A DNA stretch of 64,000 bases, from NCBI GenBank assembly GCA_963580455.1, contig OY756960.1, positions 620,001 through 684,000 on the forward strand, written 5' to 3'. The translations under genes were made by a program, and so were the position numbers. A model generated the notes under the pieces. It was not told the origin of the DNA and searched no databases. It saw only the letters and a program-made list of their open reading frames with translations. Source of the stretch: Euonymus europaeus. Lineage: Eukaryota; Streptophyta; Magnoliopsida; Celastrales; Celastraceae. Below are positions 49,645-61,233 of the stretch, in pieces; the first letter of the stretch is position 1, and every line of letters begins with the position of its first letter.

Positions 49645-52600
49645 TACACACTACTTTTCGAGCTCTACAATCCTGGCGTTTTGGATTTTGATTTCAGAAC
49701 TCGTGGCTAGTTGGTCTCGTTTCACCTATTTAGCCGCGAAATGTGGTTTCTTTACGTAAACGGTTTTAGGAATATCCGTTGACTCCGAGTTCTGAATTCG
49801 GTGATTTTTAGCTTGATTTCACGCTACTTTTCGAGCTCTACGATCCTGGCGTTTCGGATTTTGATTTCCGAACTCGTCGCTAGTAGGTCTCGTTTCACCT
49901 AGTTAGCCGCGAAATGTGGTTTCTTTACGTAAACAGTTTTATGAATATCCTTTGACTCCGAGTTCTGAATTCGGTGATTTTTAGCTTGATTTCACACTAC
50001 TTTTCGAGCTCTACAATCCTGGCGTTTCGGATATTCATTTCAGAAGTCGTGGCTAGTTGGTCTCGTTTCAACTAGTTAGCCGCGAAATGTGGTTTCTTTA
50101 CGTAAACGGTTTTATGAATATCCGTTGACTCCGAGTTCTGAATTCGGTGATTTTTAGCTTGATTTCACACTAATTTTCGAGCTCTACGATCCTGGCGTTT
50201 AGGATATTGATTTCAGAACTCGTGCATAGTTGGTCTCGTTTCACCTAGTTAGCCGTGAAATGTGGTTTCTTTACGTAAACGGTTTTATGAATATCCGTTG
50301 ACTCCGAGTTCTGAATTCGGTGATTTTTAGCTTGATTTCATACTACTTTTCGAGCTCTACGATCCTGGCGTTTCGGATATTGATTTCAGAACTCATGGCT
50401 AGTTGGTCTCGTTTCACCTAGTTAGCCGCGAAATGTGGTTTCTTTACGTAAACGGTTTTATGAATATCCGTTGACTCCGAGTTCTGAATTCGGTGATTTT
50501 TAGCTTGATTTCACACTACTTTTCGAGCTCTACGATCCTGGTGTTTCGGATTTTGATTTCAGAACTCGTGGCTAGTTGGTCTTGTTTCACCTAGTTAGCC
50601 GCAAAATGTGGTTTCTTTACGTAAACGGTTTTATGAATATCCGTTGACTCCGAGTTCTGAATTCGGTGATTTTTAGCTTGATTTCACGCTACTTTTCGAG
50701 CTCTACGATCCTGGCGTTTCTGATATTGATTTCAGAACTCGTGGCTAGTTGGTCTCGTTTCACCTAGTTAGCCGCGAAATGTGGTTTCTTTACGTAAACG
50801 GTTTTATGAATATCCGTTGACTCCGAGTTCTGAATTCGGTGATTTTTAGCTTGATTTCACACTAATTTTCGAGCTCTACAATCCTGGCCTTTCGGATTTT
50901 GATTTCAGAACTCGTGGCTAGTAGGTCTCGTTTCTCCCAGTTAGCCGCGAAATGTGGTTTCTTTACGTAAACGGTTTTATGAATATCCGTTGACTCCGAG
51001 TTCTGAATTCGGTGATTTTTAGCTTGATTACACACTACTTTTCGAGCTCTACAATCCTGGCGTTTTGGATTTTGATTTCAGAACTCGTGGCTAGTTGTTC
51101 TCGTTTCACCTATTTAACCGCGAAATGTGGTTTCTTTACGTAAACGGTTTTAGGAATATCCGTTGACTCCGAGTTCTGAATTCGGTGATTTTTAGCTTGA
51201 TTTCACGCTACTTTTCGAGCTCTACGATCCTGGCGTTTCGGATTTTGATTTCAGAACTCTTCGCTAGTAGGTCTCGTTTCACCTAGTTAACCGCGAAATG
51301 TGGTTTCTTTACGTAAACAGTTTTATGAATATCCGTTGACTCCGAGTTCTGAATTCGGTGATTTTTAGCTTGATTTCACACTACTTTTCGAGCTCTACAA
51401 TCCTGAGTTTTTGGATTTTGATTTCAGAACTCGTGGCTAGTTGGTCTCGTTTCACCTAGTTAGCCGCGAATTGTGGTTTCTTTACGTAAACGGTTTTATG
51501 AATATCCGTTGACTCCGAGTTCTGAATTCGGTGATTTTTAGCTTGATTTCACACTACTTTTCGAGCTCTACGATCCTGGTGTTTCGGATTTTGATTTCAG
51601 AACTTGTGGCTAGTTGGTCTCGTTTCACCTAGTTAGCCGCGAAATGCGGTTTCTTTACGTAAACGGTATTATGAATATCCGTTGACTCCGAGTTCTGAAT
51701 TCGGTGATTTTTAGCTTGATTTCACGCTACTTTTCGAGCTCTACGATCCTGGCGTTTCGGAAATTGATTTCAGAACTCGTGGCTAGTTGGTCCCGTTTCA
51801 CCTAGTTAGCCTCGAAATGTGGTTTCTTTACGTAAACGGTTTTATGAATATCCGTTGACTCCGAGTTCTGAATTCGGTGATTTTTAGCTTGATTTCATAC
51901 TACTTTTCGAGCTCTACGATCCTGGCGTTTCGGATATTGATTTCAGAACTCATGGCTAGTTGGTCTCGTTTCACCTAGTTAGCCGCGAAATGTGGTTTCT
52001 TTACGTAAACGGTTTTATGAATATCCGTTGACTCCGAGTTCTGAATTCGGTGATTTTTAGCTTGATTTCACACTACTTTTCGAGCTCTACGATCCTGGTG
52101 TTTCGGATTTTGATTTCAGAACTCGTGGCTAGTTGGTCTCGTTTCACCTAGTTAGCCGCGAAATGCGGTTTCTTTACGTAAACGGTATTATGAATATCCG
52201 TTGACTCCGAGTTCTGAATTCGGTGATTTTTAGCTTGATTTCACGTTACTTTTCGAGCTCTACGATCCTGGCGTTTCGGAAATTGATTTCAGAACTCGTG
52301 GCTAGTTGGTCGCGTTTCACCTAGTTAGCCTCGAAATGTGGTTTCTTTACGTAAACGGTTTTATGAATATCCGTTGACTCCGAGTTCTGAATTCGGTGAT
52401 TTTTAGCTTGATTTCACACTACTTTTCGAGCTCTACGATCCTGGGGTTTCGGATATTGATTTCAGAACTCGTGGCTAGTTGGTCTCGTTTCACCTAGTTA
52501 GCCGCGAAATGTGGTTTCTTTACGTAAACCGTTTTATGAATATCCGTTGACTCCGAGTTCTGAATTCGGTGATTTTTAGCTTGATTACACACTACTTTTC

Positions 52601-53623
52601 GAGCTCTACGATCCTGGCATTTCGGATATTGATTTAAAAACTCGTGGCTAGTTGGTATCGTTTCACCTAGTTAGCCGCGAAATGCGGTTTCTTTACGTAA
52701 ACGGTTTTATGAATATCCGTTGACTCCGAGTTCTGAATTCGGTGATTTTTAGCTTGATTTCACGCTACTTTTCGAGCTCTACGATCCTGGGGTTTCGGAT
52801 ACTGATTTCAGAACTCGTGGCTAGTTGGTCTCGTTTCACCTAGTTAGCCGCGAAATGTGGTTTCTTTACGTAAACGGTTTTATGAATATCCGTTGACTCC
52901 GAGTTCTGAATTCGATGATTTTTAGCTTGATTTCACACTACTTTTCAAGCTCTACAATCCTGGCGTTTCGGATTTTGATTTCAGAGCTCGTGGCTAGTAG
53001 GTCTCGTTTCTCCCAGTTAGCCGCGAAATGTGGTTTCTTTACGTAAACGGTTTTATGAATATCCGTTGACTCCGAGTTCTGAATTCGGTGATTTTTAGCT
53101 TGATTACACACTAATTTTCGAGCTCTACAATCCTGGCGTTTTGGATTTTGATTTCAGAACTCGTGGCTAGTTGGTCTCGTTTAACCTATTTAGCCGCGAA
53201 ATGTGGTTTCTTTACGTAAACGGTTTTAGGAATATCCGTTGACTCCGAGTTCTGAATTCGGTGATTTTTAGCTTGATTTCACGCTACTTTTCGAGCTCTA
53301 CGATCCTGGGGTTTCGGATTTTGATTTCAGAACTCGTCTCTAGTAGGTTTCGTTTCACATAGTTAGCCGCGAAATGTGGTTTCTTTACGTAAACAGTTTT
53401 ATGAATATCCGTTGACTCCGAGTTCTGAATTCGGTGATTTTTAGCTTGATTTCATACTACTTTTCGAGCTCTACGATCCTGGCATTTCGGATATTGATTT
53501 CAGAACTCATGGCTAGTTGGTCTCGTTTCACCTAGTTAGCCGCGAAATGTGGTTTCTTTACGTAAACGGTTTTATGAATATCCGTTGACTCCGAGTTCTG
53601 AATTCGGTGATTTTTAGCTTGAT
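49645..53623. repeat. 23-monomer HOR, copy 2 (3,979 bp)
   Basis: This is a tandem copy of 45666-49644. Private changes seen include caatcctgg in place of caatactgg and gaagtcg (m289), gccgtg (m290), ggcctttcgg (m294), gttggtatcg (m304), gaattcgatg (m305) and cacatag (m308). Its final monomer (m309) keeps actcatgg and gttgg, unlike the hybrid m286 at the end of copy 1. Confidence 0.93.
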
Positions 53624-56600
53624 TTCACACTACTTTTCGAGCTCTACGATCCTGTTGTTTCGGATTTTGATTTCAGAACTCGTGGCTAGTTGGTCTCGTT
53701 TCACCTAGTTAGCCGCGAAATGCGGTTTCTTTACGTAAACGGTATTATGAATATTCGTTGACTCCGAGTTCTGAATTCGGTGATTTTTAGCTTGATTTCA
53801 CGCTACTTTTCGAGATCTACGATCCTGGCGTTTCGGAAATTGATTTCAGAACTCGTGGCTAGTTGGTCTCGTTTCACCTAGTTAGCCTCGAAATGTGGTT
53901 TCTTTACGTAAACGGTTTTATGAATATCCGTTGACTCCGAGTTCTGAATTCGGTGATTTTTAGCTTGATTTCACACTACTTTTCGAGCTCTACGATCCTG
54001 GCATTTCGGATATTGATTTCAGAACTCGTGGCTAGTTGGTCTCGTTTCACCTAGTTAGCCGCGAAATGTGGTTTCTTTACGTAAACGGTTTTATGAATAT
54101 CCGTTGACTCCGAGTTCTGAATTCGGTGATTTTTAGCTTGATTACACACTACTTTTCGAGCTCTACGATCCTGGGGTTTCGGATATTGATTTCAGAACTC
54201 GTGGCTAGTTGGTCTCGTTTCACCTAGTTAACCGCGAAATGTGGTTTCTTTACGTAAACGGTTTTATGAATATCCGTTGACTCCGAGTTCTGAATTCGGT
54301 GATTTTTAGCTTGATTACACACTACTTTTCGAGCTCTACGATCCTGGCATTTCGGATATTGATTTAAAAACTCGTGGCTAGTTGGTCTCGTTTCACCTAG
54401 TTAGCCGCGAAATGCGGTTTCTTTACGTAAACGGTTTTATGAATATCCGTTGACTCCGAGTTCTGAATTCGGTGATTTTTAGCTTGATTTCACGCTACTT
54501 TTCGAGCTCTACGATCCTGGGGTTTCGGATTTTGATTTCAGAACTCGTCTCTAGTAGGTCTCGTTTCACCTAGTTAGCCGCGAAATGTGGTTTCTTTACG
54601 TAAACAGTTTTATGAATATCCGTTGACTCCGAGTTCTGAATTCGGTGATTTTTAGCTTGATTTCATACTACTTTTCGAGCTCTACGATCCTGGCTTTTCG
54701 GATATTGATTTCAGAACTCATGGCTAGTTGGTCTCGTTTCACCTAGTTAGCCGCGAAATGTGGTTTCTTTACGTAAACGGTTTTATGAATATCCGTTGAC
54801 TCCGAGTTCTGAATTCGGTGATTTTTAGCTTGATTTCACGCTACTTTTCGAGCTCTACGATCCTGGGGTTTCGGATATTGATTTCAGAACTCGTGGCTAG
54901 TTGGTCTCGTTTCACCTAGTTAGCCGCGAAATGTGGTTTCTTTACGTAAACGGTTTTATGAATATCCGTTGACTCCGAGTTCTGAATTCGGTGATTTTTA
55001 GCTTGATTTCACACTACTTTTCGAGCTCTACAATCCTGGCGTTTCGGATTTTGATTTCAGAACTCGTGGCTAGTAGGTCTCGTTTCTCCCAGTTAGCCGC
55101 GAAATGTGGTTTCTTTACGTAAACGGTTTTATGAATATCCGTTGACTCCGAGTTCTGAATTCGGTGATTTTTAGCTTGATTACACACTACTTTTCGAGCT
55201 CTACAATCCTGGCGTTTTGGATTTTGATTTCAGAACTCGTGGCTAGTTGGTCTCGTTTAACCTATTTAGCCGCGAAATGTGGTTTCTTTACGTAAACGGT
55301 TTTAGAAATATCCGTTGACTCCGAGTTCTGAATTCGGTGATTTTTAGCTTGATTTCACGCTACTTTTCGAGCTCTACGATCCTGGCGTTTCGGATTTTGA
55401 TTTCAGAACTCGTCTCTAGTAGGTCTCGTTTCACCTAGTTAGCCGCGAAATGTGATTTCTTTACGTAAACAGTTTTATGAATATCCGTTGACTCCGAGTT
55501 CTGAATTCGGTGATTTTTAGCTTGATTTCATACTACTTTTCGAGCTCTACGATCCTGGCGTTTCGGATATTGATTTCAGAATTCATGGCTAGTTGGTCTC
55601 GTTTCACCTAGTTAGCCGCGAAATGTGGTTTCTTTACGTAAACGGTTTTATGAATATCCGTTGACTCCGAGTTCTGAATTCGGTGATTTTTAGCTTGATT
55701 TCACACTACTTTTCGAGCTCTACGATCCTGGTGTTTCGGATTTTGATTTCAGAACTCGTGGCTAGTTGGTCTCGTTTCAGCTAGTTAGCCGCGAAATGCG
55801 GTTTCTTTACGTAAACGGTATTATGAATATTCGTTGACTCCGAGTTCTGAATTCGGTGATTTTTAGCTTGATTTCACGCGACTTTTCGAGATCTACGATC
55901 CTGGCGTTTCGGAAATTGATTTTAGAACCCGTGGCTAGTTGGTCTCGTTTCACCTAGTTAGCCTCGAAATGTGGTTTCTTTACGTAAACGGTTTTATGAA
56001 TATCCGTTGACTCCGAGTTCTGAATTCGGTGATTTTTAGCTTGATTTCACACTACTTTTCGAGCTCTACGATCCTGGCGTTTCGGATATTGATTTCAGAA
56101 CTCGTTGCTAGTTGGTCTCGTTTCACCTAGTTAGCCGCGAAATGTGGTTTCTTTACGTAAACGGTTTTATGAATATCCGTTGACTCCGAGTTCTGAATTC
56201 GGTGATTTTTAGCTTGATTTCACACTACTTTTCGAGCTCTACGATCCTGGTGTTTCGGATTTTGATTTCAAAACTCGTGGCTAGTTGGTCTCGTTTCACC
56301 TAGTTAGCCGCGAAATGTGGTTTCTTTACGTAAACGGTTTTATGAATATCCGTTGACTCCGAGTTCTGAATTCGGTGATTTTTAGCTTGATTTCACACTA
56401 CTTTTCGAGCTCTACAATCCTGGCATTTCGGATTTTGATTTCAGAACTCGTGGCTAGTAGGTCTCGTTTCTCCCAGTTAGCCGCGAAATGTGGTTTCTTT
56501 ACGTAAACGGTTTTATGAATATCCGTTGACTCCGAGTTCTGAATTCGGTGATTTTTAGCTTGATTACACACTACTTTTCGAGCTCTACGATCCTGGCGTT

Positions 56601-57602
56601 TCGGATTTTGATTTCAGAACCCGTGGCTAGTTGGTCTCGTTTCACCTAGTTAGCCGCGAAATGTGGTTTCTTTACGTAAACGGTTTTATGAATATCCGTT
56701 GACTCCGAGTTCTGAATTCGGTGATTTTTAGCTTGATTTCACACTACTTTTCGAGCTCTACAATCCTGGCGTTTCGGATTTTGATTTCAGAACTCGTGGC
56801 TAGTAGGTCTCGTTTCTCCCAGTTAGCCGCGAAATGTGGTTTCTTTACGTAAACGGTTTTATGAATATCCGTTGACTCCGAGTTCTGAATTCGGTGATTT
56901 TTAGCTTGATTTCACACTACTTTTCGAGCTCTACAATCCTGGCGTTTCGGATTTTGATTTCAGAACTCGTGGCTAGTAGGTCTCGTTTCTCCCAGTTAGC
57001 CGCGAAATGTGGTTTCTTTACGTAAACGGTTTTATGAATATCCGTTGACTCCGAGTTCTGAATTCGGTGATTTTTAGCTTGATTTCACGCTACTTTTCGA
57101 GCTCTACGATCCTGGCGTTTCGGATTTTGATTTCAGAACTCGTCTCTAGTAGGTCTCGTTTCACCTAGTTAGCCGCGAAATGTGGTTTCTTTACGTAAAC
57201 AGTTTTATGAATATCCGTTGACTCCGAGTTCTGAATTCGGTGATTTTTAGCTTGATTTCATACTACTTTTCGAGCTCTACGATCCTGGCATTTCGGATAT
57301 TGATTTCAGAACTCATGGCTAGTTGGTCTCGTTTCACCTAGTTAGCCGCGAAATGTGGTTTCTTTACGTAAACGGTTTTATGAATATCCGTTGACTCCGA
57401 GTTCTGAATTCGGTGATTTTTAGCTTGATTTCACACTACTTTTCGAGCTCTACGATCCTGGTGTTTCGGATTTTGATTTCAGATCTCGTGGCTAGTTGGT
57501 CTCGTTTCACCTAGTTAGCCGCGAAATGCGGTTTCTTTACGTAAACGGTATTATGAATATCCGTTGACTCCGAGTTCTGAATTCGGTGATTTTTAGCTTG
57601 AT
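53278..57602. repeat. Irregular zone built from a recurring four-monomer cassette
   Basis: The cassette is (1) acgctac with gtctctag and aaacag; (2) catac with gatatt and actcatgg or attcatgg; (3) a tgcgg, tattatg and mostly attcg monomer; (4) acgctac-type with gagatctac or ccagatctac, ggaaatt or gaaaatt, and gcctcg. It starts at 53278, 55354 and 57084 here, with other monomers between. Those include gatttaaaaac, ggggtttcgg and back-to-back ttctcccag types (56738 and 56911). No fixed long period holds across the zone. Its first two monomers (53278-53623) are also the last two of the 23-monomer copy 2. Confidence 0.7.
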
Positions 57603-57888
57603 TTCACGCTACTTTTCCAGATCTACGATCCTGGCGTTTCGAAAATTGATTTCAGAACTCGTGGCCAGTTGGTCTCGTTTCACCTAGTTAGCCTCGAAAT
57701 GTGGTTTCTTTACGTAAACGGTTTTATGAATATCCGTTGACTCCGAGTTCTAAATTCGGTGATTTTTAGCTTGATTTCACACTACTTTTCGAGCTCTACG
57801 ATCTTGGTGTTTCGGATTTTGATTTCAGAACTCGTGGCTAGTTGGTCTCGTTTCACCGAGTTAGCCGCGAAATGCGGTTTCTTTACGT

Positions 57889-57900
57889 AAACGTATTATG
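57889..57900. other. 1-base deletion in monomer m334
   Basis: Reads aaacgtattatg in place of aaacggtattatg. Copied to about 59795 by the 11-monomer duplication. Confidence 0.9.
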
Positions 57901-59158
57901 AATATTCGTTGACTCCGAGTTCTGAATTTGGTGATTTTTAGCTTGATTTCACGCTACTTTTCGAGATCTACGATCCTGGCATTTCGGAAATTGATTTCAG
58001 AACTCGTGGCTAGTTGGTCTCGTTTCACCTAGTTAGCCTCGAAATGTGGTTTCTTTTCGTAAACGGTTTTATGAATATCCGTTGACTCCGAGTTCTGAAT
58101 TCGGTGATTTTTAGCTTGATTTCACGCTACTTTTCGAGCTCTACGATCCTGGCGTTTCGGATTTTGATTTCAGAACTCGTCTCTAGTAGGTCTCGTTTCA
58201 CCTAGTTAGCCGCGAAATGTGGTTTCTTTACGTAAACAGTTTTATGAATATCCGTTGACTCCGAGTTCTGAATTCGGTGATTTTTAGCTTGATTTCATAC
58301 TACTTTTCGAGCTCTACGATCCTGGCATTTCGGATATTGATTTCAGAACTCATGGCTAGTTGGTCTCGTTTCACCTAGTTAGCCGCGAAATGTGGTTTCT
58401 TTACGTAAACGGTTTTATGAATATCCGTTGACTCCGAGTTCTGAATTCGGTGATTTTTAGCTTGATTTCACACTACTTTTCGAGCTCTACGATCCTGGTG
58501 TTTCGGATTTTGATTTCAGAACTCGTGGCTAGTTGGTCTCGTTTCACCTAGTTAGCCGCGAAATGCGGTTTCTTTACGTAAACGGTATTATGAATATTCG
58601 TTGACTCCGAGTTCTGAATTCGGTGATTTTTAGCTTGATTTCACGCTACTTTTCGAGATCTACGATCCTGGCGTTTCGGAAATTGATTTGAGAACTCGTG
58701 GCTAGTTGGTCTCGTTTCACCTAGTTAGCCTCGAAATGTGGTTTCTTTACGTAAACGGTTTAATGAATATCCGTTGACTCCGAGTTCTGAATTCGGTGAT
58801 TTTTAGCTTGATTTCACACTACTTTTCGAGCTCTACGATCCTGGCGTTTCGGATATTGATTTCAGAACTCGTGGCTAGTTGGTCTCGTTTCACCTAGTTA
58901 GCCGCGAAATGTGGTTTCTTTACGTAAACGGTTTTATGAATATCCGTTGACTCCGAGTTAAGAATTCGGTGATTTTTAGCTTGATTACACACTACTTTTC
59001 GAGCTCTACGATCCTGGCATTTCGGATATTGATTTAAAAACTCGTGGCTAGTTGGTCTCGTTTCACCTAGTTAGCCGCGAAATGCGGTTTCTTTACGTAA
59101 ACGGTTTTATGAATATCCGTTGACTCCGAGTTCTGAATTCGGTGATTTTTAGCTTGAT

Positions 59159-59331
59159 TTCACGCTACTTTTCGAGCTCTACGATCCTGGGGTTTCGGAT
59201 ATTGATTTTAGAACTCGTGGCCAGTTGGTCTCGTTTCACCTAGTTAGCCTCGAAATGTGGTTTCTTTACGTAAACGGTTTTATGAATATCCGTTGACTCC
59301 GAGTTCTAAATTCGGTGATTTTTAGCTTGAT
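59159..59331. repeat. Hybrid monomer (m342)
   Basis: The front (ggggtttcggatatt with gattttagaac) equals m353. The rear (ggccag, gcctcg, gttctaaatt) equals m333, the first monomer of HOR copy 1. The switch falls between position 51 (59209) and position 64 (59222). This is the expected product of an in-register but mispaired exchange between those two monomer types. Confidence 0.75.
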
Positions 59332-59504
59332 TTCACACTACTTTTCGAGCTCTACGATCCTGGCGTTTCGGATATTGATTTCAGAACTCGTTGCTAGTTG
59401 GTCTCGTTTCACCTAGTTAGCCGCGAAATGCGGTTTCTTTACGTAAACGGTATTATGAATATTCGTTGACTCCGAGTTCTGAATTCGGTGATTTTTAGCT
59501 TGAT

Positions 59505-61233
59505 TTCACGCTACTTTTCCAGATCTACGATCCTGGCGTTTCGAAAATTGATTTCAGAACTCGTGGCTAGTTGGTCTCGTTTCACCTAGTTAGCCTCGAA
59601 ATGTGGTTTCTTTACGTAAACGGTTTTATGAATATCCGTTGACTCCGAGTTCTGAATTCGGTGATTTTTAGCTTGATTTCACACTACTTTTCGAGCTCTA
59701 CGATCTTGGTGTTTCGGATTTTGATTTCAGAACTCGTGGCTAGTTGGTCTCGTTTCACCGAGTTAGCCGCGAAATGCGGTTTCTTTACGTAAACGTATTA
59801 TGAATATTCGTTGACTCCGAGTTCTGAATTTGGTGATTTTTAGCTTGATTTCACGCTACTTTTCGAGATCTACGATCCTGGCATTTCGGAAATTGATTTC
59901 AGAACTCGTGGCTAGTTGGTCTCGTTTCACCTAGTTAGCCTCGAAATGTGGTTTCTTTTCGTAAACGGTTTTATGAATATCCGTTGACTCCGAGTTCTGA
60001 ATTCGGTGATTTTTAGCTTGATTTCACGCTACTTTTCGAGCTCTACGATCCTGGCGTTTCGGATTTTGATTTCAGAACTCGTCTCTAGTAGGTCTCGTTT
60101 CACCTAGTTAGCCGCGAAATGTGGTTTCTTTACGTAAACAGTTTTATGAATATCCGTTGACTCCGAGTTCTGAATTCGGTGATTTTTAGCTTGATTTCAT
60201 ACTACTTTTCGAGCTCTACGATCCTGGCATTTCGGATATTGATTTCAGAACTCATGGCTAGTTGGTCTCGTTTCACCTAGTTAGCCGCGAAATGTGGTTT
60301 CTTTACGTAAACGGTTTTATGAATATCCGTTGACTCCGAGTTCTGAATTCGGTGATTTTTAGCTTGATTTCACACTACTTTTCGAGCTCTACGATCCTGG
60401 TGTTTCGGATTTTGATTTCAGAACTCGTGGCTAGTTGGTCTCGTTTCACCTAGTTAGCCGCGAAATGCGGTTTCTTTACGTAAACGGTATTATGAATATT
60501 CGTTGACTCCGAGTTCTGAATTCGGTGATTTTTAGCTTGATTTCACGCTACTTTTCGAGATCTACGATCCTGGCGTTTCGGAAATTGATTTGAGAACTCG
60601 TGGCTAGTTGGTCTCGTTTCACCTAGTTAGCCTCGAAATGTGGTTTCTTTACGTAAACGGTTTTATGAATATCCGTTGACTCCGAGTTCTGAATTCGGTG
60701 ATTTTTAGCTTGATTTCACACTACTTTTCGAGCTCTACGATCCTGGCGTTTCGGATATTGATTTCAGAACTCGTGGCTAGTTGGTCTCGTTTCACCTAGT
60801 TAGCCGCGAAATGTGGTTTCTTTACGTAAACGGTTTTATGAATATCCGTTGACTCCGAGTTAAGAATTCGGTGATTTTTAGCTTGATTACACACTACTTT
60901 TCGAGCTCTACGATCCTGGCATTTCGGATATTGATTTAAAAACTCGTGGCTAGTTGGTCTCGTTTCACCAAGTTAGCCGCGAAATGCGGTTTCTTTACGT
61001 AAACGGTTTTATGAATATCCGTTGACTCCGAGTTCTGAATTCGGTGATTTTTAGCTTGATTTCACGCTACTTTTCGAGCTCTACGATCCTGGGGTTTCGG
61101 ATATTGATTTTAGAACTCGTGGCTAGTTGGTCTCGTTTCACCTAGTTAGCCGCGAAATGTGGTTTCTTTACGTAAACGGTTTTATGAATATCCATTGACT
61201 CCGAGTTCTGAATTCGGTGATTTTTAGCTTGAT
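59505..61233. repeat. 11-monomer HOR, copy 2 (10 monomers retained)
   Basis: This copy is near-identical to 57603-59331. The eleventh monomer is not retained: 61234 begins a private type with ctactatcc and ttctaatag. Differences seen are tttatg in place of ttaatg (m350), caccaag (m352), and m353, which has ggctag and gccgcg where m342 has ggccag and gcctcg. Confidence 0.9.
59791..59802. other. 1-base deletion in monomer m345 (inherited)
   Basis: Same aaacgtattatg change as at 57893, 1,902 bases further on. Confidence 0.9.

Larger units (their letters stand above)
57603..59504. repeat. 11-monomer HOR, copy 1 (1,902 bp)
   Basis: m333-m343 match m344-m353/354 at 1,902 bases, which is 11 x 173 minus a shared 1-base deletion. 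Marker pairs are ttttccagatc (57618, 59520), the deletion in acgtattatg (57893, 59795), gatttgagaac (58690, 60592) and gttaagaattc (58960, 60862). Its first monomer has ggccag and gttctaaatt where copy 2 has ggctag and gttctgaatt. Confidence 0.92.
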
